Shown in pieces: positions 53,336 to 63,611 of a DNA stretch of 64,000 bases. Numbering within the stretch: position 1 is the stretch's first letter; each line of letters starts with the position of its first letter. The notes under the pieces were generated by a model. It searched no databases and was not told where the DNA came from. It worked only from the letters and a program-made list of their open reading frames with translations. Source of the DNA: Bacilli bacterium (GTDB taxonomy: Bacteria; Bacillota_I; Bacilli_A; RFN20; CAG-826); NCBI GenBank assembly GCA_017502465.1, contig JAFVUY010000178.1, positions 1 to 64,000 on the forward strand, read 5' to 3'. The position numbers were made by a program, and so were the translations under genes.

Positions 53336-55738
53336 ATGGGATATGATTTTCTAAATATCGAAAAAAAGTGGAGAAAGATTTGGGACGAAAAAGGTTCCTT
53401 CAAATGTGATGTATACGATTTCTCCAAACCAAAATATTATATATTGGATATGTTTCCATATCCATCAGCGCAAGGACTTCACGTTGGACACCCAGAAGGT
53501 TATACAGCAAGTGACGTCATCGCGAGAATGAAACGCATGCAAGGTTTTAACGTTCTTCACCCAATGGGTTGGGACGCTTTTGGTTTACCAGCAGAACAAT
53601 ACGCGATTAAAACAAACCAACATCCAAACGGATTTACAGTGAGCAATATTAATAATTTCCGTGAGCAAATTCAAAAATTAGGTTTTTCCTACGACTGGGA
53701 CAAAGAAATATCTACAACAGATCCATCTTATTACAAATGGACTCAATGGATTTTCTTGAAACTCTTTGAACACGATTTAGCTTATGTTGACTATAAACCC
53801 GTTAATTTCTGCCCTGAACTTGGTACTGTTTTAGCAAATGAAGAAGTTATTGATGGAAAATCTGAAGTAGGTGGTTTCCCAGTAATTCGTAAACCAATGA
53901 GACAATGGCTTCTTAAAATTACTGAATACGCTGACAAATTGTTAGATGGATTGGATGGATTGGATTGGCCATCTTCAACTCTTGAAATGCAACGTAACTG
54001 GATTGGCAAATCAGAAGGCTGTATTGTTAAATTCACTATCAGAGATAGTGATAAAACATTTGAAGTATTCACAACGCGTGTTGATACATTATATGGTTGC
54101 TCTTATTGCTGTTTGGCACCAGAACACCCACTTGTTAAAGAAATTACTACAGAAGAAAATGTTGAAGCTATTAACACATATGTTAATTACTGTGCATCCA
54201 AATCTGATTTGGAAAGAACAGACCTTAACAAAGATAAAACTGGCGTCTTTACAGGAGCTTATGCGATTAATCCAATTAACGGAAAAGAAATCCCTGTTTA
54301 TATTGCCGATTATGTTTTAGCAAGTTATGGTACAGGCGCTGTCATGGCGGTCCCTACTCATGATGAAAGAGATTTTGCTTTCGCTACTAAATATGGATTA
54401 GAAAAAATCCCTGTTTTAGAAGGTTATACCGGCGAAGCAGCTTTCATTGAAGATGCGCCTCATATTAATTCTGAAGATGCAAACGGCAAAAATATTAAAG
54501 AAGCTAAACAAATTATTGCTGATAAATTAGTTAGTTTAGGTGCTGGTTATAAAAAAGTTAACTATAAGTTAAGAGACTGGTTATTCTCAAGACAAAGATA
54601 TTGGGGCGAACCAATTCCTATGGTAATTATGGATGATAAAACTTTGTATCCAGTTGATATTGAAACTCTTCCGTTGCTGCTTCCAGATTTAAAAGAATAT
54701 AAACCATCTGGAACAGGAGAATCCCCACTTGCTTTAGCAACAGACTGGTTGAATGTTGAAATCAATGGTCAACACGGTCTTCGCGAAACTAATACCATGC
54801 CTCAATGGGCGGGTTCTTGTTGGTATTACATTCGATATATCGATCCTAAAAACGATAAAGCAATCGGTGATCCAAAATTACTTGAACACTGGTTACCAGT
54901 CGACCTCTATATTGGAGGAGCAGAACACGCTGTTCTCCACTTACTTTATGCAAGATTCTGGCATAAATTCCTATATGATATCGGAGTTGTCAAATGTAAA
55001 GAACCATTCAAAAAGCTCTTCCACCAAGGAATGATTTTAGGAAGCAACGGTGAAAAGATGTCTAAATCAAGAGGAAATGTTGTTAATCCTGACGACGTTG
55101 TCTTAGAATATGGCGCTGATTCACTTAGATTCTACGAAATGTTTATGGGACCTCTTGAAGCTTCTCTTCCATGGTCAAATTCCGGTCTTGATGGAGCGAA
55201 ACGTTACATTGAAAGAGTTTATCGTTTGTTTACAGAAAATGAATTTAAAGCAAAATTTACTAACGAAAACGATGGCAAACTTGATTTTGTATATAACGCA
55301 ACAGTTAAAAAAGTTACACATGATTTTGAAAATCTTCAATTCAACACAGGTATTTCTCAACTCATGATTTTGACAAATGAATTTTATAAGGCAGAAAAAA
55401 TCTATATACCTTATTTAGAAGGTTTCTTAAAAATGTTTGCTTGTGTTTGCCCACATGTTGGTGAAGAAATATGGCAATTACTTGGTCACGACGATGTTAT
55501 TGTTTATGAAAAATGGCCAACATATGATGAAAGCAAAATTCAATTAGACACTGTTAAAGTAGCAGTTTCCGTTAACGGAAAACTTCGCGCGACTATCGAA
55601 GTTAAAAAAGATTTAAGCGACGAAGAAATAAAAGAATTGGCCTTCGCTCAAGACGGGGTTAAACGTCACACCGAAGGAAAAGAAATTAAAAAAGTTATCG
55701 TTGTTAAAAACAAAATTGTAAACATTGTTGCTATTTAA
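53336..55738 (+). CDS. leuS: Leucyl-tRNA synthetase
   Basis: 800 aa, full length. [20 protein letters not shown] holds the HIGH-type motif (HVGH, residue about 47). The editing domain spans about 220-400 ([16 protein letters not shown]). [14 protein letters not shown] (near 575) is the KMSKS loop. C-terminal anticodon-binding and leucine-specific tail regions follow. Strong AGGAGG site 13 nt after glgA. No T-box leader is present, since the gene follows glgA directly. Confidence 0.98.
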   Translation: MGYDFLNIEKKWRKIWDEKGSFKCDVYDFSKPKYYILDMFPYPSAQGLHVGHPEGYTASDVIARMKRMQGFNVLHPMGWDAFGLPAEQYAIKTNQHPNGFTVSNINNFREQIQKLGFSYDWDKEISTTDPSYYKWTQWIFLKLFEHDLAYVDYKPVNFCPELGTVLANEEVIDGKSEVGGFPVIRKPMRQWLLKITEYADKLLDGLDGLDWPSSTLEMQRNWIGKSEGCIVKFTIRDSDKTFEVFTTRVDTLYGCSYCCLAPEHPLVKEITTEENVEAINTYVNYCASKSDLERTDLNKDKTGVFTGAYAINPINGKEIPVYIADYVLASYGTGAVMAVPTHDERDFAFATKYGLEKIPVLEGYTGEAAFIEDAPHINSEDANGKNIKEAKQIIADKLVSLGAGYKKVNYKLRDWLFSRQRYWGEPIPMVIMDDKTLYPVDIETLPLLLPDLKEYKPSGTGESPLALATDWLNVEINGQHGLRETNTMPQWAGSCWYYIRYIDPKNDKAIGDPKLLEHWLPVDLYIGGAEHAVLHLLYARFWHKFLYDIGVVKCKEPFKKLFHQGMILGSNGEKMSKSRGNVVNPDDVVLEYGADSLRFYEMFMGPLEASLPWSNSGLDGAKRYIERVYRLFTENEFKAKFTNENDGKLDFVYNATVKKVTHDFENLQFNTGISQLMILTNEFYKAEKIYIPYLEGFLKMFACVCPHVGEEIWQLLGHDDVIVYEKWPTYDESKIQLDTVKVAVSVNGKLRATIEVKKDLSDEEIKELAFAQDGVKRHTEGKEIKKVIVVKNKIVNIVAI

Positions 55739-55781
55739 AGTAACTTATATGGCATCCATTTGGAGCTAGAGTGAGGTTTAT

Positions 55782-56549
55782 ATGAATATTTGTGTAGATG
55801 TAGGGAACACCCTTGTTAAAATAGGTATTTTTAACGAGAATGTTTTATTAAAAACATTATCATTTAAGACTGACATTAATAAGAGTGAAGATGAACTAGA
55901 TTTTATTATCACTTCTTTGTTAAAGAAAAACGATGTTGAGTACGATAAGAATACTCACATCATTCTTTCTAGTGTTGTTCCTAGTTTGAATGTCCCTTTA
56001 AAAAACGTTCTTACTAATATTTTTGGTGATAATTTTTTGCATCTAGGTCCTGGAGTTAAAACTGGTATCGCAATGAAGGTTGATAATCCTAATGAAGTAG
56101 GAAGCGATTTGATTGCAGATATGGTTGGCGCTAAAAACAAATATGGGAAACCCACAATTGTGGTCGATTTAGGAACTGCGACAAAAGTACTACTTTTAGA
56201 TAAAGATGGCTTTTTCTCTGCCGCAAGCATTGCTCCTGGATTGATAATCTCAGGTGCTACTTTGTCAAATAATGGAGAAATGCTTCCAACTGTTTCTATT
56301 GAAGTTCCAAAAAAAGTTTTAGGAAGAAACACAATTGACGCAATGAACTCTGGAATCGTTTATGGTCATTTAGAAATGATCGAAGGTTTGGTTAGACGAT
56401 TTGAAGATGAATTAGGCTACAAATGCAAAAAAGTCTTAACAGGTGGCAACGCAAACTATTTAAAAACACTAATTAATAAAGATTTTGTTGTTGATTTTGA
56501 TATTGCAGTAGAAGGACTAAATTTTATTCTTAATAAGAATATAGGTTAA
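55782..56549 (+). CDS. coaX: Type III pantothenate kinase
   Basis: 255 aa. ASKHA-fold motifs: CVDVGNTLVKIGIF (residues 4-17), LGPGVKTGIAM, EVGSDLIADMVGAKNKYG, VVDLGTATKVLLLD (near 128) and the C-terminal VLTGGNANYL. First step of coenzyme A synthesis; this form is not inhibited by CoA. Ribosome site gtgaggtttatatg. It lies 43 nt after leuS. Confidence 0.96.
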   Translation: MNICVDVGNTLVKIGIFNENVLLKTLSFKTDINKSEDELDFIITSLLKKNDVEYDKNTHIILSSVVPSLNVPLKNVLTNIFGDNFLHLGPGVKTGIAMKVDNPNEVGSDLIADMVGAKNKYGKPTIVVDLGTATKVLLLDKDGFFSAASIAPGLIISGATLSNNGEMLPTVSIEVPKKVLGRNTIDAMNSGIVYGHLEMIEGLVRRFEDELGYKCKKVLTGGNANYLKTLINKDFVVDFDIAVEGLNFILNKNIG

Positions 56550-56553
56550 TAAT

Positions 56554-57927
56554 ATGAAAACAGATTACGATATTTTATTAGATAAATACCACGATGAATT
56601 AATAGACTCTCTTAAAAAATTTGTCTCTATTAATTCTGTCTATGACGAAAAAACCTCATCTTTTGAACATCCATTTGGAATAGGGGTTTCTAAAGCCCTT
56701 AATTTTATCCACGAACTGGCGATAAAAGACGGTTTTAAATCCACAAATTATGGAAATAAAGTTGTTGAAATTTTGTGTGGCGAACAAGAAAAAAATGTCA
56801 CAATTTTAGCTCATGCGGATGTGGTTCCTGAAGGAGAAGGGTGGGAACAAAACCCATTTGAAGTAGTTGAAAAAGATGGCGTTTTATTAGGAAGAGGTGT
56901 CGCTGACGACAAAGGGCCATTATTAGCTTCTTATTACGCTATGAAAGCCTTAAGAGATAATAATCTATTAGGCAATTATCAAGTTAGATTTATTGTTGGA
57001 GGAAATGAGGAAAGTGGTAGTTTAGGTGTTGAATATTATTTTAATGAATTAAAATCTAAACAACCTACACTTGGCTTTTCACCAGATGCTGAATTTCCGT
57101 TAATTTATGCAGAAAAAGGCATTTATACCTTTGAGGCAAGAACAGATTTAGAACTTGATGGCATTATATCTTTTAAAGGTGGATTAGCCGCTAATTCAGT
57201 CATTGAAAAATGCATCTTATCAGTTGATAAAAATTCGAAAATTTTAGAAATTATTAATCAATGCAAATATCCTTATTCGCTAGCTGATAAAGGTAATAAT
57301 GTCGAAGTAATAATACAAGGTGTTTCCGCTCATGGAGCATCTCCTAAATTTGGGAAAAATGCTGGAGTTGAAGCTTTAAGATTAATTGCTTTAGCGACCA
57401 ATAATAAAGTTATTTCGCATATTTATGATTGTTTGTATGATCTTGAAGGTAGAGGTATTGATGCCTATTGCTATAGCGACAACATGGAATGCTCTTCCTC
57501 AATGAATGTCGGAATAGTTAATTACGACGGCAAGTCCTTGTCTATTGTTATTAATTATCGATATGTGGATACATGCAATATTGATGAAACCAAAATTAAA
57601 ATTGCAAATAAAATCGCTCCATTTAAAATCGTTTCTGGCGGAGACTCACACCTTTTATTTTATAAAAAAGACTCGGATTTAGTGAGAATTTTGCTTGAAT
57701 CATATCAAAAAGAAACAGGGGATTACGATTCTAAACCAATGGCAATTGGCGGGGGAACATACGCTAAAGAGGCAAATAATATTATAGCTTTTGGTGCTGA
57801 ATTTCCTGGATGGAATTCCAATATGCATTCCATAGGTGAAGGAATGAAAAAAGAACATTTATTTAAAGCCATGAGTGTTTACGCAAGAGCAATAGTTGAG
57901 TTAGGAAAATTTATTGATGAGAACTAA
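56554..57927 (+). CDS. M20 family dipeptidase (PepV/Sapep-like)
   Basis: 457 aa. Metal-site motifs: ILAHADVVPEGEGW (near residue 89), GRGVADDKGPLLASYYA (Asp, near 113), GGNEESGSLG (catalytic and metal Glu, near 149), SPDAEFPLIYAEKG, and the C-terminal His in WNSNMHSIGEG. It has the large lid domain of PepV-like Mn2+/Zn2+ dipeptidases. It cleaves dipeptides in the cytoplasm. Starts 4 nt after coaX; overlaps trmB by 11 nt. Confidence 0.93.
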   Translation: MKTDYDILLDKYHDELIDSLKKFVSINSVYDEKTSSFEHPFGIGVSKALNFIHELAIKDGFKSTNYGNKVVEILCGEQEKNVTILAHADVVPEGEGWEQNPFEVVEKDGVLLGRGVADDKGPLLASYYAMKALRDNNLLGNYQVRFIVGGNEESGSLGVEYYFNELKSKQPTLGFSPDAEFPLIYAEKGIYTFEARTDLELDGIISFKGGLAANSVIEKCILSVDKNSKILEIINQCKYPYSLADKGNNVEVIIQGVSAHGASPKFGKNAGVEALRLIALATNNKVISHIYDCLYDLEGRGIDAYCYSDNMECSSSMNVGIVNYDGKSLSIVINYRYVDTCNIDETKIKIANKIAPFKIVSGGDSHLLFYKKDSDLVRILLESYQKETGDYDSKPMAIGGGTYAKEANNIIAFGAEFPGWNSNMHSIGEGMKKEHLFKAMSVYARAIVELGKFIDEN

Positions 57928-58528
57928 ATACAAGCCATGGGCAAAACCATTTATTGAAGAACATAACGATAAAACGATTTCTTTAGAAGAATTTGCGCTT
58001 TTAGAATATCCGATTTATTTAGAAATAGGATGTGGTAAAGGACAATTTATTGTCGATATGGCAAAGAAAAATAAAGATATATCTTTCATTGGAGTTGAAC
58101 GCAATGTCACGTGTTGCGGCTTCACACTTAAAAAGATTGTTGAAGAAGAAATTAATAACGCAAAATTATTCGTTGGAGATGGAGAAAAGGTGGTTGAAGT
58201 TATAAAAGACAATTCCGTCAAATATTTGTTTCTAAACTTTTCTGATCCATGGCCAAAGAAAAGACATAATAAGAGAAGATTAACCCACGATAATTTCTTA
58301 AAACAATACAAAAGAATTATAAGCGATGATGGTTACATCATCTTTAAAACAGATAACGTTGAGCTATTTGAATTTTCACTTGATAAGTTTATTGAATCAG
58401 GATTAGAGATTGTTTCTTTAACTCGTGATTATCAACAACTTGACGAATTTGACACAATGACCGAATACGAAACTAATTTTAGAAATAAAGGTGTAAAAAT
58501 TAATCGCTTAATCGCAAAGAGGAAATAA
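57917..58528 (+). CDS. trmB: tRNA (guanine-N7-)-methyltransferase
   Basis: 203 aa from the ATG at 57917. SAM motif LEIGCGKGQFIVDMA (near 36), FIGVERN, and the family-specific LNFSDPWPKKRHNKRRL (near 113). The C-terminal TMTEYETNFRNKG is the usual ending. It makes m7G46 in tRNA. The start lies inside the end of the dipeptidase gene. Confidence 0.97.
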   Translation: MRTKYKPWAKPFIEEHNDKTISLEEFALLEYPIYLEIGCGKGQFIVDMAKKNKDISFIGVERNVTCCGFTLKKIVEEEINNAKLFVGDGEKVVEVIKDNSVKYLFLNFSDPWPKKRHNKRRLTHDNFLKQYKRIISDDGYIIFKTDNVELFEFSLDKFIESGLEIVSLTRDYQQLDEFDTMTEYETNFRNKGVKINRLIAKRK

Positions 58529-58530
58529 AA

Positions 58531-59568
58531 ATGCCATTTACTAAAGAAGAATTTGAATTGATTAAAACATTAACTGATATTGATGGAATTTCCGGTTATG
58601 AAAAAGAAGTTGCTAGATTTTTAAAAGAAGAATATCTCGGCTTAGGATGTTCTTTGATTTTTGATAATCTAGGAGGACTTTTTGCTCTTAAGAAATCTAA
58701 TAACCCTAACGCTTTTAATGTAATGATTGATGCCCATATGGACGAAGTAGGTTTTTTAGTTGGTGAAATTAAAGATGATGGAAAAATTCATTTGCTTCCT
58801 GTTGGAGGACTTTATCCAGAAAAAATAATTAACGCTCCGCTTAGACTTAGAAACAGTAAAGGTGATATTTTTAAAGGCTATTTTGAAACAAATGATAAAA
58901 AGGATGAATTAATTTTTGTTAGCGATTTTAAAGATAAGAAATCCATTTTTTCTGCAGGAATAAATTATGGCGATGTGGTCACTTTTGACACGAGTATCAA
59001 ACAAATAGGAGAAAATCGTTACTTATCTAAGGCCTATGATGACCGTTATGGACTTGCTTTAGGAATTGAAATCTTAAGACACTTTAAAGATAAAGAACTT
59101 CCATTCAATTTATATGTAGGGGGTAGCGTTCAAGAAGAAGTCGGTTTAAGAGGCGCGACACTTAATTTAGATGTTATTAAACCAGACTTAGCTATCGTAT
59201 TAGATTGTTCAAGCGCATCTATAAACGATGAAGGATTTGGAATTTTAGGCAACGGTTTATTAATTAGATATTTCGATCGCGGTATGGTCGCCTTTAAAGA
59301 ATTGCTTGATTTGCAAGTTGAAGCCGCTATTTCTAGTATTGCTAAATATCAATATTTCACTACATTAGGCGGCACAAACGCCGGTAGTATTCATAAATAT
59401 GGAAATGGAATTTTGACCCTTACACATTGTGTATGTGGCAAAAACATCCACACTCATGAAATCGAGTTCGATAGTGGCGATTATCAAAATGCTAAAAAAT
59501 CACTTATCTATTTATTGGATAATTTGTCTATAGACAAAATGGAACAATTAAAAGGAGTTCGTCGATGA
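58531..59568 (+). CDS. M42 family aminopeptidase
   Basis: 345 aa. Signatures: LTDIDGISGYEKEVARFL, MIDAHMDEVGFLV (metal His and Asp, near 68), SKAYDDRYGLALG (bridging Asp, near 168), SVQEEVGLRGA (catalytic Glu, near 203) and the C-terminal HTHEIEFD His. Such TET-type enzymes remove N-terminal residues from peptides, often as a dodecamer. 2 nt after trmB; overlaps ytpR by 4 nt. Confidence 0.95.
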   Translation: MPFTKEEFELIKTLTDIDGISGYEKEVARFLKEEYLGLGCSLIFDNLGGLFALKKSNNPNAFNVMIDAHMDEVGFLVGEIKDDGKIHLLPVGGLYPEKIINAPLRLRNSKGDIFKGYFETNDKKDELIFVSDFKDKKSIFSAGINYGDVVTFDTSIKQIGENRYLSKAYDDRYGLALGIEILRHFKDKELPFNLYVGGSVQEEVGLRGATLNLDVIKPDLAIVLDCSSASINDEGFGILGNGLLIRYFDRGMVAFKELLDLQVEAAISSIAKYQYFTTLGGTNAGSIHKYGNGILTLTHCVCGKNIHTHEIEFDSGDYQNAKKSLIYLLDNLSIDKMEQLKGVRR

Positions 59569-60116
59569 AAATAATTAACAATTATGACATTTTTTATTCA
59601 TACAAACTTATCGGCGATGTTTTAATTGTCTCGATTTTTAATGCTTCTAACGAAATGGTTTATAAAAAAGGCTCTTTAGAAATTTGTTATCAAAATGACG
59701 AAGTCTCTAAAATTAGATTTAACAATATTTCTAAAGTTATAAAAATTCACTCGAATGGATTAATTCCTTTACCAAATAAACTTTTTGTCGATATACTAAA
59801 TGACATTTTATCTAAAGAAAATATTGAATTTAGATTAGGATACAAAGAGCATTCTAATTACATAATTGGAAAGGTTGTTAAACTCAACATTGTTGATATA
59901 GGAGATACGGAGATTTCTTTAGTTACAAAAGGGGCAAACATTAATGATTTAGTCGTTGTGGCTAAACCAAATGTTAGACTTGCTACAGGTGTTTGGACAT
60001 CAACATATCATATTTGTTCGTACGCAGATTTACATTTAGATGACGATAATAAAATTTTTATTATAGATGAAGAATTTATACCAGGTACTGATTTTTTCAA
60101 AACGGAGGAAAAATAA
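59565..60116 (+). CDS. ytpR: YtpR-like tRNA-binding (OB-fold) protein
   Basis: 183 aa. The opening DIFYSYKLIGDVLIVSI and a later YIIGKVVKLNIVDIGDTEISLVTKGANI...VVVAKPNVRLATG (from residue about 105) follow the Bacillus YtpR plan: a DUF4479-type N-terminal domain and a phenylalanyl-tRNA-synthetase-beta-like tRNA-binding OB fold ending in CSYADLHL. Its exact job is unknown, thought to be RNA binding. It starts within the M42 gene's stop (ATGA overlap). Confidence 0.82.
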   Translation: MKIINNYDIFYSYKLIGDVLIVSIFNASNEMVYKKGSLEICYQNDEVSKIRFNNISKVIKIHSNGLIPLPNKLFVDILNDILSKENIEFRLGYKEHSNYIIGKVVKLNIVDIGDTEISLVTKGANINDLVVVAKPNVRLATGVWTSTYHICSYADLHLDDDNKIFIIDEEFIPGTDFFKTEEK

Positions 60117-60117
60117 T

Positions 60118-61221
60118 ATGGAAGTTCTTGAAATCAAACTTAAAGAAGAAGGAAAAATTAGTCGCTTGACTAATAAAACATTTAATTTTCCCGATTGTAT
60201 CAAAGACGGATTCTTTTCCGCAAATTACTTTTTGAAAACTCGTAAAATCGTTGAATCTAACGAACCAAACCATATTGTCACTATGCAATGGTTCCAAAGA
60301 AGGGAAAATGCAATGTTGTGTGGCGTTGATGAAGCAATAGCTTTACTTCATACATTTGCAAAAAATCCAGAAAATTTAGAAATCCTCGCCTTAAAAGATG
60401 GCGATGTTATTAAAGCTAACGAACCTGTTTTAAAGGTAACTGGAAAATATGAAGATTTTGGCTACCTAGAAAGCGTGATTGACGGTATTTTAGCAAGAAG
60501 AACTAGTGTTGCTACAAACGTTATGGAAGTTTTAGAAGTAGCAAAAGACACTCCAGTGTTCTCTATGGCGGATAGACAAGATGATTATTTAACTCAAATT
60601 GGTGATGGTTATGCAACATATGTTGCTGGTATTACTAGGGTGTCGACAGATGCTCAAGGTTTATGGTGGGGTGGAAAAGGCATGGGAACTATGCCACACG
60701 CTTTAATTCAAATCTGTGGAGGCGATGTTTGTAAAGCTGCGGATATTTATCACAACACCTATCCAAACGAAAAAGTTACTGCCCTTATTGACTACAATAA
60801 TGACGTTATTACTGATTCAATTAAGTTAGCAAAACACCTAGGTCCAGTTTTAGGAGCTTTAAGAGTAGATACATCCAAATCTTTAATCGATCATTATTTT
60901 GATGATAAAGATACAAGTGGTTTTGATCCACATGGAGTATGTAAAGAATTAATCTTTGCCTTAAGAGAAGAACTTGATAAAAACGGATTTAACTATGTTA
61001 AAATCATTGTTTCTTCTTCGTTTAGTAAAGAAAAAATAGCTTTATGGAAAAGCTTAAATGTTCCTGTTGATATGTATGGAGTTGGAACCTCATTTGTTAA
61101 TAATACAACATGTGGGTTTACAGGCGACTTAGTTATGCTTGATGGTAAAGAAGAAGCTAAAGAAGGTAGGGGCAATTATCCAAGCGATAGACTTGAGAAA
61201 GTTAACTATCCAATCTATTAG
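60118..61221 (+). CDS. Nicotinate phosphoribosyltransferase
   Basis: 367 aa from the ATG at 60118 (gaggaaaaataatatg). Short type, as in archaea and some Firmicutes. Motifs: TMQWFQRRENAMLCG, SVATNVMEVL, MADRQDDYLTQIGDGYA, GTMPHALIQICGGD (near 195), ALRVDTSK and GVGTSFVNN (phosphate site, near 323). It makes nicotinate mononucleotide, the first salvage step whose product is later amidated by NadE at 22994-25075. Confidence 0.94.
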   Translation: MEVLEIKLKEEGKISRLTNKTFNFPDCIKDGFFSANYFLKTRKIVESNEPNHIVTMQWFQRRENAMLCGVDEAIALLHTFAKNPENLEILALKDGDVIKANEPVLKVTGKYEDFGYLESVIDGILARRTSVATNVMEVLEVAKDTPVFSMADRQDDYLTQIGDGYATYVAGITRVSTDAQGLWWGGKGMGTMPHALIQICGGDVCKAADIYHNTYPNEKVTALIDYNNDVITDSIKLAKHLGPVLGALRVDTSKSLIDHYFDDKDTSGFDPHGVCKELIFALREELDKNGFNYVKIIVSSSFSKEKIALWKSLNVPVDMYGVGTSFVNNTTCGFTGDLVMLDGKEEAKEGRGNYPSDRLEKVNYPIY

Positions 61222-61240
61222 TAGATTTAATGTAAAAATT

Positions 61241-61249
61241 TGTTATAAT
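61241..61249 (+). promoter_or_regulatory. Extended -10 promoter of tyrS
   Basis: TGT-TATAAT with TATAAT at 61244-61249. The leader is about 19 nt and includes the AAGGAG ribosome site. No T-box leader is present. Confidence 0.65.
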
Positions 61250-61274
61250 TTTTAGGACTAAGAAGGAGTTTATT

Positions 61275-62525
61275 ATGAACATTATTGAAGATTTAAGATT
61301 TAGAGGCTTAATTAAAGATTATTCAAACGAAAAAGAAGTTGAGGAATTATTGAAAACACCTCAAACAATTTATTGCGGTTTTGATCCAAGTGCTTCAAGC
61401 TTACACATTGGTAACTTTGTTATGATTTCTCTTTTAATGAGATTCCAAAGAGCAGGACATAGAGTTATCGCTCTTGTTGGTGGCGCGACTGGCATGATTG
61501 GTGATCCTTCAGGAAAATCCAGCGAAAGAAATCTCCAAACAATGGAAAAACTTCAAGAAAACACTAATTCTATTAGAAGACAATTAGAAAGATTTATTGA
61601 TTTAGATGACCCAAGCAAAGGCTTATTAATCAATAACTATGATTGGATTGCTCCAATGAGCACTTTAGAATTCTTAAGAGATTATGGTAAACATTTCTCT
61701 ATTAATTACCTTTTAGCAAAAGATATCATTTCTTCACGTTTGGAAAGTGGAATTTCTTTTACAGAATTCTCCTATAATATTCTTCAAGCTATTGACTTTT
61801 TAAAGATTTATGATAAATATGGCTGCCGTATTCAAGTAGGTGGTAGTGACCAATGGGGCAATTTGACCTCTGGTCTTGAATTAATTAGAAGAGCAAGAGG
61901 TAGCGAAGCCAAAGCTGAAATCTTAACATGCCACCTCATCACCCGCGCGGATGGTAAGAAATTTGGTAAATCTGAAAAAGGCGCTTTATTTTTAGACCCA
62001 GAACTTACAAGCCCATACCAACTTTATCAATATTTCATTAATGTCGCTGACCAAGACGCAGTTAGATATTTAAAAGTTTTCACCTTCTTAACTAAAGAAG
62101 AAATCATCGAAATTGAAAAAGAACATTTAGCGAATTTAGGCGCTCGTGTAGGTCAAAAAGCTTTAGCGTATGAAGTCACTAAAATCATTCATGGAAAAGA
62201 TAAAGCAGACGAGGCTCTTCAAATGTCTCAAGTTCTTTTCTCAGGCGATATTAAATCATTGAACAAAAAACAATTAGAAGAAGTTTTCGGTGATTTAACA
62301 GTAGAAGTTGAAGGAGAAAAAATATTAGAAGACCTTCTTATTGAAATTAAAGCTGCCTCATCAAAAAGAGAAGCACGCGAATTTATCAAAAATAATTCCA
62401 TCTCCATAAATGGAGAAAAGATTAATGACGCAGTTAAAGTTATCTCTAAAGATAATGCTTTGTACGGCGAATATACTCTTGTTAAAAGAGGTAAGAAAAA
62501 TTACTATTTGGTAAAACATATCTAA
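61275..62525 (+). CDS. tyrS: Tyrosyl-tRNA synthetase
   Basis: 416 aa, full length. CGFDPSASSLHIGNFVMI holds the HIGH-type motif (HIGN), QVGGSDQWGNLTSGLELIRR is the tyrosine/ATP site, KFGKSEKGALFLDPE is the KFGKS loop. The C-terminal S4 domain has SKREAREFIKNNSISINGEKI. Strong AAGGAG site. Convergent with rpsD. Confidence 0.98.
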   Translation: MNIIEDLRFRGLIKDYSNEKEVEELLKTPQTIYCGFDPSASSLHIGNFVMISLLMRFQRAGHRVIALVGGATGMIGDPSGKSSERNLQTMEKLQENTNSIRRQLERFIDLDDPSKGLLINNYDWIAPMSTLEFLRDYGKHFSINYLLAKDIISSRLESGISFTEFSYNILQAIDFLKIYDKYGCRIQVGGSDQWGNLTSGLELIRRARGSEAKAEILTCHLITRADGKKFGKSEKGALFLDPELTSPYQLYQYFINVADQDAVRYLKVFTFLTKEEIIEIEKEHLANLGARVGQKALAYEVTKIIHGKDKADEALQMSQVLFSGDIKSLNKKQLEEVFGDLTVEVEGEKILEDLLIEIKAASSKREAREFIKNNSISINGEKINDAVKVISKDNALYGEYTLVKRGKKNYYLVKHI

Positions 62526-62546
62526 TGTAAATAAAAAAAGTATAAG

Positions 62547-62578
62547 AAAACTCCCCGCGTGATTGCGAGGAGTTTTTT
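62547..62578. terminator. Bidirectional rho-independent terminator
   Basis: Stem actcc-c-cgc (62550-62558) with gcg-a-ggagt (62565-62573), one mismatch, and flanking A- and T-runs. It serves convergent tyrS and rpsD. Confidence 0.9.
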
Positions 62579-62589
62579 TGGATGAATAA

Positions 62590-63195
62590 TTAGAGTTTAC
62601 GGTTGTAGTATTCAACGATTTGAGCTTCGTTAATTTCTCTTGCTAATTCACTACGTTCTGGTTCGCGAATGAATTTTCCAGAGAGTTTTTCGACATCAAC
62701 TTCAACATAAGCAACTTTTGTTCCAAGCGAATCTAAAGATTCTTTGATGACTTTGAGGTCGCGGCTTGATTCTCTGACAGCGATGACATCACCAATTTTG
62801 CAAAGCATTGATGGGATGTCGACTTTCGCGCCATTAACTGTAATGTGTCCATGATTTACTAATTGTCTTGCACCTCTTCTTGTACGAGCGAAGCCCATAC
62901 GGTAGACGAGGTTGTCGAGACGTGATTCAAGTAATTTCATGAATGCAAAGCCTGTAACTTCTTTGGATTTCAAAGCGATCATGAATAAGCGACGGAATTG
63001 TCTTTCGTTGACACCATACATTTCTCTTAATTTTTGTTTTTCAACTAATTGTTTTCCATATTCGGATAATTTCTTTCTACGGGTATTTCCGTGTTGGCCA
63101 GGTCCATATGGACGTTTGGCTAATTCTTTACCTGTTTCAAGAATTGAAAAACCTAAACGACGAGATTTTTTCCAAGATGATCCGGTGTATCTCAT
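62590..63195 (-). CDS. rpsD: Ribosomal protein uS4
   Basis: 201 aa. It opens with [16 protein letters not shown] and has [23 protein letters not shown], then the S4 RNA-binding domain ([34 protein letters not shown], split around residues 88-122). It binds the 5' domain of 16S rRNA and, in Bacilli, its own mRNA leader. No zinc Cys motif in the N-terminus. Strong AAGGAG site. Confidence 0.98.
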   Translation of the reverse strand: MRYTGSSWKKSRRLGFSILETGKELAKRPYGPGQHGNTRRKKLSEYGKQLVEKQKLREMYGVNERQFRRLFMIALKSKEVTGFAFMKLLESRLDNLVYRMGFARTRRGARQLVNHGHITVNGAKVDIPSMLCKIGDVIAVRESSRDLKVIKESLDSLGTKVAYVEVDVEKLSGKFIREPERSELAREINEAQIVEYYNRKL

Positions 63196-63241
63196 GATTG
63201 TTTCTCCTTTCCTTTCGTTATTTTCGCAAATAATGAATAGG

Positions 63242-63335
63242 TGTAAGTTCCTTGTTCCGGGTGTTTGATATTTGTTTCACCGCATAGCTTTGGTTACTTC
63301 GTTTTATTTCAAACATCAGACAAACAGTACTTACA
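63242..63335 (-). promoter_or_regulatory. Structured rpsD leader (probable S4 autoregulatory element)
   Basis: Two nested long-range pairings: tgtaagt (63242-63248) with acttaca (63329-63335), and tgtttga (63262-63268) with tcaaaca (63309-63315). On the minus strand the 3' side reads caaggaacttaca. Position and nesting suit the Firmicute S4-binding leader, which lets surplus S4 shut off its own translation. The pairing is seen; S4 binding is inferred. Confidence 0.65.
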
Positions 63336-63337
63336 TG

Positions 63338-63352
63338 CTGCATTACATGCAG
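63338..63352 (-). repeat. Small hairpin at the 5' end of the rpsD transcript
   Basis: Minus strand ctgcat-gta-atgcag, a perfect 6-bp stem at the predicted transcription start (about 63351). It may cap the leader RNA. Confidence 0.45.
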
Positions 63353-63357
63353 TTAAT

Positions 63358-63386
63358 AATATACGTTTTATTTATTGATAAGTCAA
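63358..63386 (-). promoter_or_regulatory. Promoter of rpsD
   Basis: Minus strand TTGACT (63381-63386), 17-nt spacer, TATATT (63358-63363). The leader to the rpsD ATG is about 155 nt. Confidence 0.8.
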
Positions 63387-63407
63387 TAAGATTTGAAAAT
63401 TTTAAAG

Positions 63408-63423
63408 GAAACGTGATCGTTTC
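63408..63423. repeat. Inverted repeat in the rpsD-ezrA gap
   Basis: gaaacg-tgat-cgtttc, perfect 6-bp arms, 22 nt upstream of the rpsD -35. The 416-bp gap 63196-63611 otherwise holds the rpsD leader and promoter and AT-rich sequence before ezrA with no other feature seen. Confidence 0.4.
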
Positions 63424-63611
63424 ACTTGTTTTTTAAAAGGGAAAATCTCTGTTACAAAATTAATAAAGTAGGTTATTTACTCACATTAAAATTAAAGCTA
63501 AATTTAAAAAACTAATTAAAATGATTTATTATTCTTTCTTTCTTTTGTAAAATATCTATGAGTATTCTTAAAAAGAATAAAACGACATATCGGTATAAAG
63601 AGGTAAACAAT

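Noticed and set aside
55739..55781. Possible regulatory leader in the leuS-coaX gap
   Set aside because: Only 43 nt with a tiny atggcatccat near-palindrome and a ribosome site; too short for a riboswitch.
61222..61274. T-box leader of tyrS (and likewise leuS)
   Set aside because: The gap is 53 nt with an extended -10 promoter and a 19-nt leader; leuS follows glgA by 13 nt. There is no room for a T-box.
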